Of a stretch of DNA of 64,000 bases, positions 11,932 through 23,670 are shown piece after piece. Location: NCBI RefSeq assembly GCF_050003625.1, contig NC_134399.1:149848473-149912472 (forward strand). Reading direction: 5' to 3'. The number at the start of each line of letters is the position of its first letter. Positions within the stretch are counted from its first letter, which is position 1. Below the pieces are notes generated by a model. That model did not search any database. It was given only the letters and a program-made list of their open reading frames with translations, and was not told the origin of the DNA. The DNA comes from Haematobia irritans. Its lineage: Eukaryota; Arthropoda; Insecta; Diptera; Muscidae. The translations under genes were made by a program, and so were the position numbers.

Positions 11932-13503
11932 CACCACCATAGAATGGTGATGGGGTATAGTAAGTTTGCCATTCCGTGTGTTACACATCGAAATATAGAT
12001 TTCCGACTATATAAAGTATATATGTTCTTGATCAGGGAGAAATTCTAAGACGATATAAGCATGTCCGTCTGTCTGTCTGTCTGTTGTAATCACTCTACAG
12101 CCTTCAATTATGGCGCTAACGTCTGAATTTTGGCACAGATTCGTTTCTTGTTTGCAGGCAGGCCAAGTTCGAAGCTGTGTCGGTCCAAGTTTTGATATAG
12201 TCCCCATATAAACCGATTTCCCGATTTTGGGTCTTGGGCTTGTAAAAACAGTAGTTTTTATCCAATTTGCTGAAATTAAAAATCTAGAGATACTTGGGAA
12301 CCATAAAAATGTGTGCCGAAAATGGTGACCATCGGTCCATGTTTTGGTATAGCCCCCATATAGACCGATCTCCCGATTTTGCTTCTTGGGCGTCTAGAAA
12401 CTGTATTTTCTATTCGATTTGCCTGAAATTGAAAATCTAGAGGTATTTTAGGACCATAAAGAGGTATGTCGAAAATGGTCCGTACCGGTCCATGTTTTGG
12501 TATTGCCCCCATATAGACCGATCTCCCGATTTTGCTTCTTGGGCTTCTAGAATTCGTAGTTTTCACCCAATTCGTCGGAAAGTGGAATTCTAGTGGTATT
12601 TGAGGAACATTAAGAAGTGGTGAGTATTGGTCCATGTTTTGATATAGTCCCCATATAGACCTAACTCTCAAATTTATTTCTAGGACTTCTGGAATAGGTC
12701 AGCCGAATATGGTGTGTGTCGACCCATGTTTTAGTATAGCCTCTACATAGACCGATCTCCAGATTTAACTCCTTGGGCTTCTAGAACCGTAGTTTTTATC
12801 CGATTTGCACAAACATTTAAATATACTTGAATTTTAGACCCTCAAAAATCTGTATCGCATGTATTTTTACTGGTCCATTTGGCAAGGCATCAATATAGAC
12901 CGATTTAACTTCTTGAGGGTACACCCAAAGAAAAAATATTTTCCTCCGTTATGAAATTTTATACAAATGAAATTCCCCTTTCGTATAAAGTATTTTCGTT
13001 TAGAGCAAACTGAATTTTTGATAATCGATTCAACGATTGTCTCTAAAATTTGTGTCAACAGAAAACTTTGCTTGTATAAAATTTCTTTCCTCAGAAAAGA
13101 AAACACTTCTTTCAGGTAAAGTAAAATTTCCAGATTTTACTCATTGTATTCATTAAAATAATGGCGGAAAAAATCTACAGATTTAAGATTTCAAATCAAG
13201 GCGTTATTTCATCATATACACGATATGTTTATGATTTCTCTAAAACTCAAACAAAATTGGTTCTCATAAATCCAGAATATGATCTGGTCTTCATAGGTAG
13301 AAACTTTAAATTTTTTCTTCGGGAAGCGTACTGGTTGAACTGATTTGCTTGGGAGATGTATTTGTCATCAAACCCCTAAAATGCTATATATTATCAAGTA
13401 ACCCGCTACGACGAAGAGTTTTCAAAGTAAACTATTATTTTTGATTCATGGTGGTGGGTATTTAAGATTCGGCCAGGCCGAATTTACTGCTGTATATACT
13501 TGT
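11932..13503 (+). mobile_element. Mini-me-like element, family C, full length
   Basis: It starts TTTTTATACCCACCACCAT, followed by ACACATCGAAATATAGAT, TATAAAGTATATATG and (GTCY)n at 12063-12083. It ends with ATGGTGGTGGGTAT, the hairpin TTCGGCCAGGCCGAA and CTTGT. The array uses the family C unit (TAGCCCCCATATAGACCGAT anchors). In minus-strand translation that unit is a 51-residue repeat beginning MGAIPKHGPV. An unrelated AT-rich MITE-like piece lies at 12922-13135. Confidence 0.88.
12922..13135. mobile_element. AT-rich MITE-like insertion within the family C element
   Basis: After GGGTA it starts CACCCAAAGAAAAAATATTTT. It shares GCGATTCAACGATTGTCT-like text and AAAACTTTGCTTGT with 14690-14930, so this is a dispersed family. 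The right end is not resolved. The left junction fits TA-targeted insertion. Confidence 0.4.
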
Positions 13504-14183
13504 TTCTTCTATGAGAGTGTGGAATTTCGTAAACTGTACTTAAAAATATATCAGATTTTGTTTTAACAATGCATTGTGAAAATATCGTTCATATATTTGG
13601 AGACAAACAAAAACTCATATACCATATTTTTATAATATATCGAAACAATTGCAAGCTCTCGCAAACAAGAGTCAATATATTATATTCAAATTAGTTTCGA
13701 AATAATTTTTTGAATCATGCCATGAAATTTACAGTGAAATCTCTTATATACACAAAAACATATAAAAAAGTAAAACAATTAAGATACTCAATCTGACTAT
13801 AGCACATATTGAAAATATTGACAATTCATATCACGTATGTGTCGACCATAAAATTGATGAAGACGAATTGAAGTAATTAATACGCATTCGCAAATTTCAA
13901 CACAAAGGCCATATACAAACAAATGGTATTCTGGAATATTTGCAAACGAACACTGATATAAGCTAATGCCTATACGTACACATAGATACCCACACATGTT
14001 CATACTCGTAGTCTCGTACCTGATCCCGACACTTGCAAACATCTCTAGTTGCAAACACCTCATGACAGGCAAAAATGAAACTCCTCAACTCATGAAACCA
14101 TTGAGATGGTGTGAATGTGTTGCTTGTTCACTTATGTTGCGATTTTAGAGATGTCGAAAAAACACTAAACCAAGGGATAATTG
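13504..14183. other. Intergenic stretch, no gene seen
   Basis: Two overlapping opposite-strand frames of 60-91 codons occur here but show no domain, and codon use does not favour either. No element boundary is recognized. Confidence 0.4.
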
Positions 14184-14935
14184 CACAGTGGAAAAAGCAA
14201 AACTATTTTGCATAGAAAAAAGTGCGTAGTTCAACTAACGCAAATTTAATTTATTTTTTAATGCAAAAAATTATTTATTTTTAGTTAATTTTTTTTTGCG
14301 AAATTTTCAATAGCCCAATGAAATTTGTCCATGTATGTCTCAAAATTTGTATGATCTATATGAACTGAAGCAGAATATAATTTTCGTGTGATTCTTAAAA
14401 CTTGTATCTTGTAATAGACCATTGTCTATGATTGTTTCTTTACTTTTAGTCAATTTTTTCTTTCATGATAGGGTGTAAATTCGTGTGTATACCAGGACAT
14501 TAAATGTCGCTGGTTTTAACAACACTTTGTGGAAATCTCAAAATGTGGAGTACAATTTAGTTCAATTTTCGTACGAGATAGTTCATTCTTTCTATTAAAT
14601 AGTTTACTTAATTTTTCGTGTATGTAAAATTATGTATAAATTATATATTAAAACTATGACTGATCTTAGAAAATTCGATTTGGTCATGGTACTTTTTCAC
14701 CGACTACACTAAAATGTATTTCTAATAATTTTAGGTAATAAGTGGAAATAATATAATTTTAGACAAACGAAATTCTTTTTTAATTTAAATTATTTTCATT
14801 AAGAGTAAATATATTCGAATTGATGACAAGCGATTCAACGATTGTCTTCAATTTTTTTATTTGCTGTTAAAGAAAACATTTTAGCGTCAAAAGAAAACTT
14901 TGCTTGTCTAAAATTTCGTTCATCACTACTTTACA
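14184..14935. mobile_element. Composite of AT-rich MITE-like sequences
   Basis: The left part starts CACAGTGGAAAAAGC and has GTAGTTCAACTAACG and similar text seen in the TA-flanked MITEs of this window. The right part (14690-14930) is homologous to 12922-13135. Exact ends are not resolved and no coding capacity is seen. Confidence 0.35.
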
Positions 14936-14940
14936 TCTTC

Positions 14941-16160
14941 ATTATACCCTTCACCACTACTGTGGTACATGGTATAATAAGTTTGTGCATTTGTATGTAA
15001 CGCCAAGAAGGAAAAGTCTGAGACCCATCGTTTAGTATACCGATCGTCTTAGAATTAAATTCTGAGTCGATTTAGCTATGTCCGTCTGTCTGTCTGTCCG
15101 TCTGTCTGTATATGTAATTTTGTGTGCAAAGTACAACTCGCAGTTTAAGTCCGATCGTCCTCAAATTTGGCACAGGGTTTAACATTGGCTTAAAGACAAT
15201 CGCTATTGATTTTGAAAAAACTCGGTTCAGATTTAGATATAGCTGCCATATATATTTATCACCGATCTGGTCATAATTGACGTATTTATCAACGTATTTT
15301 CTCAAAATTTCGGGCAGCCAAATATTTTGGGGCTTTCGTAAGATATGCAAAATATCAGCCAAATCGGTTCAGATTTAGATATAGCTCCCATGTATATATT
15401 TCGTCCGATTTAAACTTATATGGTCAAAAAACGACAGAGTTTTGTCCTGATTTGCTTCAAATTTTGCACAAGGAGCACGTTTAATAGTATTGTTAATTGT
15501 GCTAAATTTGGTTGAAATCGGTTCAGATTTAGATATAACTCCCATATATATCTTTCGTCCGATTTCGACTAATATGACCGCAAAAGCCAGAGTTTTGCCC
15601 CGATTTTCTTCAAATTTTGCACAAGAAGTATGTTTAAGAGTATCATTCAGTGTGCTAAATTTGGTTAAAATCAGTTCAGATTTAGATATAGCTCCCATAT
15701 ATATCTTTCGCCCGATTTAGACTCATATGGCCTCAAAAGCCAGAGGTTTGCCCTGATTTGCTTCAAATTTTGCACAAGGAGCACGTTTAATAGTATTGTT
15801 AATTGTGCTAAATTTGGTTGAAATCGGTTCAGATTTAGATATAACTCCCACATATATCTTTCGTCCGATTTCGACTAATATGACCGCAAAAGACAGAGTT
15901 TTGCCCTGATTTGCTTAAAATTTTGCACAAGGAGTATGTTTAAGAGTATCATTCAGTGTGCTAAATTTGGTTAAAATCAGTTCAGATTTAGATATAGCTC
16001 CCATATATATCTTTCGCCCAATTTGGACTCATATGGCCTCACAAGTCAGAGGTTTGGCCTGATTTGCTTCAAATTTTGCACAAGCAGTACGTTTTGTAGT
16101 ATCGATAAGCGTGTCAAATTTGGTTGAAATCGGTTCAGATTTAGATATAGCTCCCATGGA
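14941..16160 (+). mobile_element. Mini-me-like element, family B, 3'-truncated
   Basis: It opens ATTATACCCTTCACCACTAC, then TTTGTATGTAACGCCAAG, a core near AGTCGATTTAGCTATG, and a GTCY tract at 15081-15107. The array units (TCAGATTTAGATATAGCTCC anchors) lie at roughly 153-bp spacing, and one approximately 300-bp block is duplicated (15490 and 15790 regions). It stops at CTCCCATGG near 16157, where a family C copy begins after a short purine-rich spacer. Confidence 0.82.
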
Positions 16161-16185
16161 GGGAGGGATGATTTTTTTATTTTTA

Positions 16186-17082
16186 TTTTTATACCCACCA
16201 CCATGAAATTGTGACGGGTTTGTCATTCCGTTCGTAACACATCGAAATATCGATTTCGATGTGTTACGATCAGGGAGAAATTCTAGGACGTTTGTCCGTC
16301 TGTCTGTTGTAATCACGCTACAGTATACAATAATGAAGCAATCATGCTGAAATTTTGCACAAACTCGTCTTTTGTCTGCAGTCAGGTCAAGTTCGAAGAT
16401 AGGCTATATCGGTACAGGTTTTGATATAGTCCCTATATAAATCGACTTCCCGATTTGGGGTCTTGGGCTTACAGAAACAGTAGTTTTTATCCAATTTGCC
16501 TGAAATTGGAAATCTAGAGGTATTTTACGACCATAAAGAGTGTGCCAAAAATGGTGAGCATCGGTCCATATTTTTGGTATAGCCCCCATATAGACCGATC
16601 TCCCGATTTTACTTTTTGGGCTTATAGATACCGAAGGTTTTATTTACTGTGCCTGAAATTGGAAATCTAGAGATACTTTGGGACCATAAAGAGGTGTGCC
16701 AAAAATGGAGAGTACCGGTCCATATTTTGGCATAGCCCCCATATAGACCGATCTCCCGATTTTATTTCTTGGGCTTTTAGAATCCTTTGTTTTTATCCAA
16801 TTTGCCTGAAATTGGAAATCTAGAAATATTTTAGAACCATCAAGAGGTGTGTCCCCCATATAGGCCGATCTCCCGATTTTACTTCTTGGGCTAATAGAAA
16901 CGGTAGTTTTTATCTAATTTGCCTGATATTGGAAATCTAGAATTATTTTTGGATCATAAAGAGGTGTGCCAAAAAGGTGAGTACCGGTCCATGTTTTAGT
17001 ATAGCCCCCATAAGACCGATCTCCCGATTTAAGTCCTTGGGTTTCTAGAAACCGTAGTTTTTATCCGATTTGCCTAAAATTG
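16186..17082 (+). mobile_element. Mini-me-like element, family C, fused to a family A copy
   Basis: The 5' end TTTTTATACCCACCACCATG is followed by the ACATCGAAATATCGATTTCG core. The (TA)n tract seems deleted, and a short GTCCGTCTGTCTG block follows. Five diverged family C units then run to 17082. There the sequence switches without a spacer to a family A array in the opposite orientation, so no CTTGT end is present. Confidence 0.8.
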
Positions 17083-17638
17083 TAAATGGAATTGGAAGGG
17101 GCTCCGGAGGTTCAATCTGGGGATCGGTTTATATGGAGGCTATATATAATTATGGACTGATGTGGACCAATTTTTGCATGGTTGTTAGAGACCATATACA
17201 TTCCGGGATGGGCTTTAATAGAAATGTTTGTGGATTGGAATTGGAAGGGGCTCCGGAGGTTCAATCTGGGGATCGGTTTATATGGAGGCTATATATAATT
17301 ATGGACCGATGTGGACGAATTTTTGCATGGTTGTTAGAGACCATATACTAACACCATGTACTAAATTTCAGCCGGATCGGATGTAATTTGCTTCTCTTAG
17401 AGTCCCCGCAAGCCAAATTTGGGGGTCCGTTGATATGGGGGCTATACGTGAAAGTGGTCCAATATGATCCATTTGCAATACCATCCGACCTACATCAATA
17501 ACAACTATTTGTGCCAAGTTTCAAGTCGATAGCTTGTTTCGTTCGGAATTTAGCATGATTTCAACAGATGGACGGACATGCTCAGATCGACTCAGAATTT
17601 CACCACGACCCAGAATATATATACTTTATGGAGTCTTA

Positions 17639-18111
17639 AAGGGTGATACGGTCAAAATTTGGTCAAGGGAAAACGCGTGTAAATCGTTGAAATCGTTTAT
17701 TTAAAAAATCAAATTAAATTTCTTTTTCAAGTTCAATTAGTATAAAATTCAGGAAAAATATTCAGTTAGGCTTTCGCTTTTCAAAATCCGAATTGCCGGG
17801 CCTCACGCTTGACACCTGCCATCAGATTTTGTACAGCCACCTTGTCCACTTTCTTCGCCGCAGAAAGCCAGTTTGCCTTGAACTGCTGCTCGTCCTTAGC
17901 AGTTTTTTTGGTCTTCTTTAGGTTCCGCTTGACAATAGCCCAGTATTTCTCAATTGGGCGGAGCTCTGGCGTGTTGGGAGGGTTCTTGTCCTTGGGAACC
18001 ACTTGCACGTTGTTGGCGGCGTACCACTCCATGGCCTTTTTACCGTAATGGCAAGATGCCAAATCCGCCCAAAACAGTTTATATTGACCAAATTTTGACC
18101 GTATCACCCTT
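17639..18111 (-). mobile_element. Internally deleted Tc1/mariner element with TA target duplication
   Basis: The left TIR AAGGGTGATACGGTCAAAAT and the right ATTTTGACCGTATCACCCTT are perfectly complementary over at least 20 bp, extending to GGTCAA. Each is flanked by TA (17637-17638 and 18112-18113). The empty site can be read from other family A copies (GGTCTTAGAGCAATATTTCG), which confirms insertion at TA. The 473-bp element keeps only the C-terminal part of its transposase. A solo terminus of the same family is at 56362-56484. Confidence 0.92.
17781..18107 (-). pseudogene. C-terminal fragment of a Tc1/mariner (DDE) transposase
   Basis: The 108-residue frame contains LFWADLASCHYGKKAMEWY, which carries the second catalytic Asp context. 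Then come VVPKDKNPPNTPELRPIEKY and WAIVKRNLKK, where the Glu of RPIEKYW is the third catalytic residue. The protein ends REARQFGF before a stop. The N-terminal DNA-binding region and first Asp are deleted, and the frame's start codon lies in joined terminal sequence. By motif it belongs to the ITm DDE transposases of the RPIEKYW type; the exact family is uncertain. Confidence 0.85.
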
Positions 18112-18190
18112 TAGAGCAATATTTTGATGTGTTACAAACGGAATGACTAAGTTAATATACCCCCCATCCTATGGCTGAGGGTATCAAAAC

Positions 18191-18957
18191 AGGCAAATTA
18201 TTTTTCAATTACACTTTCCTTTTTTGTGTTCACATAAAACCCCGTGTCACTTCTGAATAAATAAATTAACACAAAACACAGTAATTCCGTATTTTCCGTC
18301 CATTCCAAGAAACAATCAACACACGATTGACGCGCAAAATGAAAATCGTGTGTACCTGCTCAATGTTTTTATAAAATTCTTTTCGTTGCAAAAATGTTAA
18401 AAAATTAAATGATCACGAAAACAATGTACATGGTCTTTAAGGCCATGAAATGGTTCTAGACATGTCTATACGTAACCTTTACAAATACTTTTTTCTCTGC
18501 AAAAAAAGTAAAAAAATTGCATGGTCAGGTACATGATTTTCCCGACCATGTAATGGTCTCAAATTCTATCATTTAAATAATAGAATATGTTTGCGGCATT
18601 TGAGAACCATTTAAATGTTTATTGCCATTATATATTTTTCTCCGCTCGAAAATTATTTTTACAAAGACAAAATACATGGTTTTCGCGACAATTACATACT
18701 CTAGATAAGCATTAAATGGATGCGGCAACCATGTCCAAGCATGGTTTTTCTGTGCGTGTGGTTTGTGAATGCAAGTTGACAGTAGTGAATCAAAATGTTC
18801 CTTCATGTAAAGAGACCCATTTTTAAGAGTCAAACTATGTTATATGGATAAATGGAATTCATTGAAATGCCTCTTCTATGCTAAGCAAAATTCAAATTCG
18901 TATTTGAAGAAGATGAAATCTTTGGCCTCACCCCAAAATTTTTTTCTGTGCATAACA
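18191..18957. repeat. AT-rich region with ACATGGT/ACCATGT motifs
   Basis: ACATGGTC, CATGGTCAGG, ACCATGTAATGG and ACATGGTTTTCGCGACAA recur between 18420 and 18760 in both orientations, resembling the text at 1-205. It is likely a dispersed inverted-motif repeat. No gene is supported. Confidence 0.35.
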
Positions 18958-18959
18958 CA

Positions 18960-19260
18960 TTTTATGTTAGTTCTTGGTCGGTTTGTATGGAGGCTAAACA
19001 TGATTAAGGTGCGATCAAAGATGCAAGGTTAGAAAAATATCCTGGAATCGTATAACAAATTTAAACTAGATCAGATGAAATTGGCTTCTCCAAGAGGTAC
19101 CGGAAATCAAATCTTGTGATCGGTTTATATGGGGGGGCTACATGGTTAAATATTAGAAGGGATATATTGACCTAACATTCCAAATTTCAACCGGATCGGA
19201 TTAAATTTTCTCTACCAGTAAATTCCGAATGTTGAATCTGGATGTCGATTTATATGCACA
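18960..19260 (-). mobile_element. Diverged family A array fragment
   Basis: It contains CTAGATCAGATGAAATTGGC, CTCCAAGAGGTACCGG and GATCGGTTTATATGGG, recognizable family A unit text in about two degenerate copies. Both ends are missing. Confidence 0.6.
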
Positions 19261-19554
19261 AGGATTTTATGTAAGAATGCCGCAGATGCTTATCATAGGA
19301 ACGCATTCCTCTAATACCAGGTTTGTTTCCTTGACCAAAAGTTAAAAAAAAACTCTTCACATAAGGCGGTTTATCCTCAGAGTTTGATGACTCGATTTTT
19401 TCTTTACATAAATTAAAATTCCATTGAGTTGAGGTCATCTTTAATAAATCTCAAAAAATATTCCATAATAATTAAATCATTAAAACTACTCGAAAAACAA
19501 CATAAATAAGGTAATGAACTATAATTTGTGTGATAGTACGCAAAACCTAGGTTT
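19261..19554. other. Spacer, no gene seen
   Basis: A 62-codon minus-strand frame has no recognizable features. Nothing else is evident. Confidence 0.4.
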
Positions 19555-20604
19555 AAAAACAAGGAAAATGTTGGTATTTTGACCATTTTTGTCGAAATCA
19601 GAAAAACATATATATGTGAGCTGTATCTAAATCTGAACCGATGTCAACCAAATTTGCCACGCATAGCTACAATGCTAATTCTACTCCCTGTGCAAAATTT
19701 CAACTAAATCGGAGTTAAAAATTGGCCTCTGTGGTCATACCAGTTTAAATCGGGCGAAAGCTATATATGGGAGATATATCCAAATCTGAACCGATTTCAA
19801 CCAAATTTGGCACGCATAGTTACAATGCTAATTCTACTCCCTATGCAAAATTTCAACTAAATCGGAGCAAAAAATTGGCCTCTGTGGGCAAATGAGTGTA
19901 AATCGGGCGAAAGCTATACATGGGAGCTATATCTAAATCTGAACCGATTTCAACCAAATTTGGCACGCATAGCTACAATGCTAATTCTACTCCCTGTGCA
20001 AAATTTCAACTAAATCGGAGTTAAAAATTGGCCTCTGTGGTCATATGAGTGTAAATCGGGCGAAAGCTATATATGGGAGATATATCCAAATTTGAACCGA
20101 TTTCAACCAAATTTGGCACGCATAGTTACAATGCTAATTCTACTCCCTATGCAAAATTTCAACTAAATCGGAGCAAAAAATTGGCCTCTGTGGGCAAATG
20201 AGTGTAAATCGGGCGAAATATATATATGGGAGCTACATCTAAATCTGAACCGATTTGGCTGATATTTTGAAGATCGGTTGATATACAACCAATTATGACC
20301 AGATCGGTGAAAAATATATATGGCAGCTATATCTAAATCTGAACCGATTTTTTCTAAAATCAATAATGATCGTCTTTGAGCCAAAACAGGACCCTGTAAC
20401 AAATTTTAGGACAATCGGACTAAAACTGCGAGCTGTACTTTGCACACAAAAATACATCAACAGACAGACAGACGGACAGGCAGACGGACATCGCTAAATC
20501 GACTCAGAATTTAATTCTAAGTCGATCCGTATACTAAAAGGTTGGTCTATGATTATTCCTTCTTGGCGTTACATACAAATGCACAAACTTATTATACCAT
20601 GTAC

Positions 20605-22728
20605 CAGGGCTGTGGAGTCGAGCCAATTTTGCTCGACTCCGACTCCGACTCCAGCATTTTTCATCAGCTCGACTCCGACTCCGAATCCAGAGTCGACTCC
20701 GGGTAATATAACTAAATCTCATTTCAATACCACTAATTTGTAGTTCTATTGTGGGGGTACCGTAAGTGGATCGATATAAAGTATCGTATTTATTTATGTG
20801 TGCAAAAAAGGTCTTAATTTCACATTAGATGCCAATTGAACTCTATAGTTCAAATTTAGGGCAAAGTTTAATAAATAAAATAATCATATAAATACCCATT
20901 ATAATATGAGAAGATACCAACTGTATATGTATTTGTGGATCAAAATTATTGATACTATCTCAAATCCTTTAAATTTGTTGCGAGCTATATAAACGTTTAT
21001 ATTCCCATATGCATGAATTTGAATCTGAATCGATTTAGACAAAATTGTATATACTTCTACAAAATCTATGTACTTAAAATTTACATCTAACGTTATGGGA
21101 CGTAACACAATTTTAACAAAAAATAAAAATGCAAGGAAAGTCTAAAGTTGGGCGGGCCGATTTTAATATACTCTGGACAACTTTGTATTTAGATCTACAT
21201 TTTGATAAAATCTCAAATCAGGTTTTTACAAAATCTCGGGCAATATTTGGGAAATATTTATAATTGTTTAGACAATTTCGCAAAAATTCATTTATGATTC
21301 ATTCATTGAAAAATTTTAAAATTTGAGTCATTTCTACAAGTTTTCGACTTAGCAGTGAGTATCAGTGAGCATACAATTTTGGAAAAAATTTTGTCTAGTA
21401 AATAAAATTTTGCAAAATTTTATATAGAAATAAAATTTTGCAACATTTTCTACAGAAACAATATGTTGACTAAATTTTCTATAGAAATAAAATTTTGGCA
21501 AAATTTTCTATAGAAATCAAATTTTGAATAAAATTTTTATAGAAATAAAATTTGGCAAAATTTTTTATAGAAATAAAAGTTTGAAAAAATTATCAATAGA
21601 AATACAGTTTAAAAAAAATTGTGTAGCAAACAAAATTTTGCAAAATTTTCTATAGAAATAAAATTTTGCAAAATATTCTATAGAAACAAAATTTTGACTA
21701 AATTTTCTATAGAAATACAATTTTGACTAAATTTTATATAAAAAAATATTTCTATAGTAATAAAATTTTGAATACATTTTTTATAGCAGTGAGTACCAGT
21801 GAGCATCAGTAAGAAAGAAATTTTGAGAAAATTTGCTATACAAATAAAATTTGACAATTTTTTCTTATAGAAATACAATTTTGAAAAAATTAACAATAAA
21901 AATACAATTTTAGAAAAATTTTTGTGTAGTAAATAAAATTCTGCAAAATATTCTACAGAAACAAAATTTTGACTAAATTTTCTATAGAAATAAAATTTTG
22001 ATTTACATTTTTATAGAAAGAAAATTATCAATAGAAATAAAATTTTGAAAAAATTTTTGTGTAACAAACAAAATTTTCAAAATTTTCTATAGAAATAAAA
22101 TTTTGCAAAATATTCTATAGAAACAAAATTTTAACTCAATTTTCTATAGAAATAAAACTTTGACTAAATTTTCTATAAAAAAATATTTCTATAGTAATAA
22201 AATTTTGAATAATTTTTTTATAGAAATACAATTTTGAGAAAATTTGCTATAGAAATAAAATTTTGACAACACTTTTTATAGAAATAACATTTTGACAAAA
22301 TTTTCTATAAAAAACAACTTTGAAAAAATTTTCTGTCAATATTCCACATATGTATATGGCCTTAAAATAAAATTAAAAAAAAAATAATTTCGATTGTTCG
22401 AAATATTTCAAAAAAATTGATATGGGCATTAAAATGGATCGATCCAGCCCATCTGCTAGTCTAACATTCTAGGAAACGTAAAAGGATAGCCGTAATTGGA
22501 AGTTGGTTTTCATTTACAATCATGATGTACATTGATCGAATGAATAACGCAATGGAAACTAATTTGCGTAAAAACTTGCTTAGTTACAAAAATGTGAAGT
22601 GTTTTAAAACATTTGGTTTAGCCGGGGTCGGAGTCGAGCAAAATTTTTATGACTCCGACTCCGACTCCAGCAAAATCTTCAGACTCCGACGCCAAGACTC
22701 CGACTCCGACTCCGGCTCCACAGCCCTG
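20605..22728. mobile_element. hAT-like non-autonomous element, second copy, 8-bp TSD
   Basis: It starts CAGGGCTGTGGAGTCGAGCC and ends CGACTCCGGCTCCACAGCCC plus TG, long complementary GACTCC-rich termini. The flanking octamers CCATGTAC (20597-20604) and CCCTGTAG (22729-22736) match at six of eight positions, a decayed target duplication. The inner arms (TAACTAAATCTCATT, CACTAATTTGTAGTTCTATT on the left, TCTAACATTCTAGGAAACGT on the right) match the copy at 4519-8298. No transposase is present. A 97-codon frame reading DSDSDS at its right end comes from the GACTCC termini. Confidence 0.82.
21372..22338 (-). repeat. 29-bp minisatellite block, diverged
   Basis: Reverse-orientation units (TTCTATAGAAATAAAATTTT) with many substitutions and deletions (GCAAAATT, GACTAAATT variants). 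A partly duplicated segment is visible (21600-21780 and 21900-22210). It occupies the middle of the hAT-like element, at the same relative place as 6771-7658 in the other copy. Confidence 0.85.
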
Positions 22729-22755
22729 CCCTGTAGTGGTGAAGGGTATAATAAA

Positions 22756-23670
22756 TTGCGTTTTAAAGGTATCCTCTGTGTAATTTCTAGTTCTTGTTTC
22801 CTCGGAACAATTTAAGTAAAGACCCAATCTTTGGAACTGGGTATGTTTTTGTTATTCAGCACCGCCTAGTTACTTACGACTAGACACTGTGAATATAGTC
22901 TTTGTACAAGTTGTATATTTTAATTGGCTACCTCTATGCATATCCCACTGTGCCTATGAGTCGTTTGCAATGTGCGTGTACCGGAAGTGTGAGTATTTTT
23001 CTCTTGATTACCGGTTGATACGCAACACTACTGACATATTCAAATGTACATTGTTGAGATGAAAGTGATTTGAACGCGTTTCGAATTCATTATTAATGTA
23101 GAACATGACGAGCCTTCTGAGTGTATTCCATAGGTAAATAATAACTGAAAGGAAATGTCCATTTCATTCGGGGTGTTTACATGAAAATTGAAATAAATGT
23201 GAATAAAGTGTAGCTTTGGTATGTCAACATTAAGTACATGTTAAATACGTAGAGCAATGATATTTGTAGTTTGTACAAAGATGGAAAAACGGAGAGTTGG
23301 ATCAAAATTAAGATTTCTAGATAATCGTAATGTTGAATAGGGACACCAAACCATTGCTATAAGAACGAAATTGGAAAAATGTTTGACCTTCACTTAAAAA
23401 GTTTCGTTTTGATTCTGAGCCAAATCCTCGAATTCAAATCGGGGCACCAGTCTATAAGGGCGCTTTATCAAAATATAGAGAGATATATACCAAATTCGAC
23501 ACAATACCAAAAAAATACAACAAAGTAAAGCGATATGGCTTTTTTAATTATAGGGTTCAAACGCAAAAGTTTCGGAAAACACAAATTTTTATAAATTGGC
23601 TACATTCGGTCATCACATGCTAAACGAAAGTGGTTCCGCGGTATTTTGACCCTTTTCAACCATTTGATAT
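22756..23670. other. Intergenic stretch, no gene seen
   Basis: No frame with recognizable content. The stretch 23430-23510 (GGGGCACCAGTCTATAAGGG) may be a very old mini-me unit. Otherwise nothing is identified. Confidence 0.4.

Larger units (their letters stand above)
17083..18190 (-). mobile_element. Mini-me-like element, family A, carrying a mariner insertion
   Basis: Family A units (CTCCGGAGGTTCAATCTGGG) run from 17096. The (GACG) core and ATATATACTTTATGGAGTCT follow at about 17565-17636. The 3' part resumes at 18112 with TAGAGCAATATTTTGATGTG and ends GAGGGTATC near 18185. The interruption at 17639-18111 is a mariner-like element flanked by a TA duplication. Together with the preceding family C copy this gives a composite with (GTCY)n ends at both outer edges. 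Confidence 0.8.
19555..22755 (-). mobile_element. Mini-me-like element, family B, split by a hAT-like element
   Basis: Array units with ATATATGGGAGATATATCC-type anchors run from 19600 to 20280. The (GACR)n block CAGACAGACAGACGGACAGG lies at about 20461, then GGCGTTACATACAAATGCAC, and the terminus is interrupted at CCATGTAC. It resumes at 22729 with CCCTGTAGTGGTGAAGGGTA. The hAT-like element occupies 20605-22728. The hairpin end of this copy is missing on the left. Confidence 0.85.

Noticed and set aside
22522..22815. A 97-codon frame with DSDSDS repeats
   Set aside because: Its acidic-serine part is the GACTCC-rich terminus of a hAT-like element.
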